Positions 4,898 through 5,017 of a stretch of 5,017 bases of DNA are shown here, piece by piece. Numbering within the stretch: the first letter of the stretch is position 1; each line of letters begins with the position of its first letter. This DNA comes from Acididesulfobacillus acetoxydans. GTDB lineage: Bacteria; Bacillota; Desulfitobacteriia; Desulfitobacteriales; Desulfitobacteriaceae. Made by a program: the position numbers and the translations under genes. Below the pieces are notes generated by a model. That model searched no databases and was not told where the DNA came from. It was given only the letters and a program-made list of their open reading frames with translations. The stretch lies in the NCBI RefSeq assembly GCF_900016645.1, contig NZ_CDGJ01000042.1; one strand, written 5' to 3'.

Positions 4898-5017
4898 ACT
4901 AGAGGGCACCGCTGAGCCGGTCCCCATATTGTATCGCAAACTGTGAGATACATTCTGCCCAATTTTGAACGGGCATAGTCCATTTCTTCGTGATTTCCAT
5001 GGTTGCCAGGTAAACGA

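Larger units (their letters stand above)
4692..5017. other. Gene-free, hairpin-rich tail of the window
   Basis: No frame on either strand shows family resemblance. The 92-residue open frame on the minus strand (4705-4983) has no ribosome site and an arbitrary-looking composition. The region carries a run of inverted repeats: GCTCT/AGAGC at 4760-4774, the large stem at 4791-4867, CAGGGGC/GCCCCTG at 4881-4897, TGTATC/GATACA at 4930-4952, and GCCC/GGGC at 4957-4974. A structured RNA, an intron or a mobile-element end that continues past the window would all fit. Confidence 0.5.

Noticed and set aside
4891..4981. GACTAGAGG (4897-4905) and ATAGTCC (4975-4981) resemble the R and S elements of group I introns, and AACCTGAGC (4775-4783) resembles a Q element.
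   Set aside because: No matching P element (a CTCAGG partner upstream) or convincing P3 pairing is found, and the spacing between the P8-like hairpin and the S-like element does not fit. The short matches may be chance.
4705..4983. A 92-residue open frame on the minus strand.
   Set aside because: It has no ribosome site, no family resemblance, and overlaps the strong inverted repeats; it is treated as a chance frame.
1..5017. CRISPR array, tRNA or rRNA genes.
   Set aside because: No regularly spaced repeats of 24-40 bases, no tRNA cloverleaf sequence and no rRNA-like sequence were seen.

Overview
This window looks like an accessory stretch of a chromosome from a spore-former-type Firmicute of intermediate GC, most like the Peptococcaceae/Desulfitobacterium group. 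That placement is an inference from strong AGGAGG-type ribosome sites, frequent GTG and TTG starts, an IS1634-type transposase, and a DnaA domain I of Firmicute style. No rRNA or housekeeping marker is present to prove it.

Layout, left to right. Positions 1 to about 780 are the 5' part of an IS1634/IS4-superfamily insertion sequence on the minus strand. It carries a partial transposase, a promoter inside a perfect 20-bp palindrome, and a candidate outer end near 751-780. The IS interrupts a UbiA-family prenyltransferase gene (minus strand, 783-992) right before its expected Asp-rich motif. A gene-free stretch follows (993-1361) with a C-rich tandem repeat and a strong 14-bp hairpin. Next is a small secreted Thr/Pro/Ser-rich protein (1362-1736, minus), whose upstream region holds operator-like repeats.

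From 2134 rightward the genes lie on the plus strand. They are an intact pRiA4b ORF-3-like protein (2134-2592), a remnant of a HepT-like HEPN ribonuclease that keeps its RX4HXY motif (2589-2771), an N-terminal GNAT fragment (2775-3002), and a 400-residue nitroreductase (2999-4201). Each of the first two junctions is tight, and the HEPN and nitroreductase starts use 4-bp ATGA overlaps, so this stretch reads as one translationally coupled unit even though two members are broken. The nitroreductase ends in an extra domain resembling DnaA domain I, joined by a charged linker. This fusion is the most unusual item in the window.

After it comes an extended -10 promoter that drives a collapsed AbiE-like toxin-antitoxin locus. 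The first gene is cut after 37 codons, and only the C-terminal half of the nucleotidyltransferase toxin remains (to 4691). The last 326 bases have no convincing gene but contain a run of hairpins, including one with about 20 base pairs, and may be a structured RNA or a mobile-element remnant.

Taken together, the plus-strand half is a graveyard of toxin-antitoxin and accessory gene pieces around two intact genes. The IS at the left edge shows that the region is still a target for mobile DNA.
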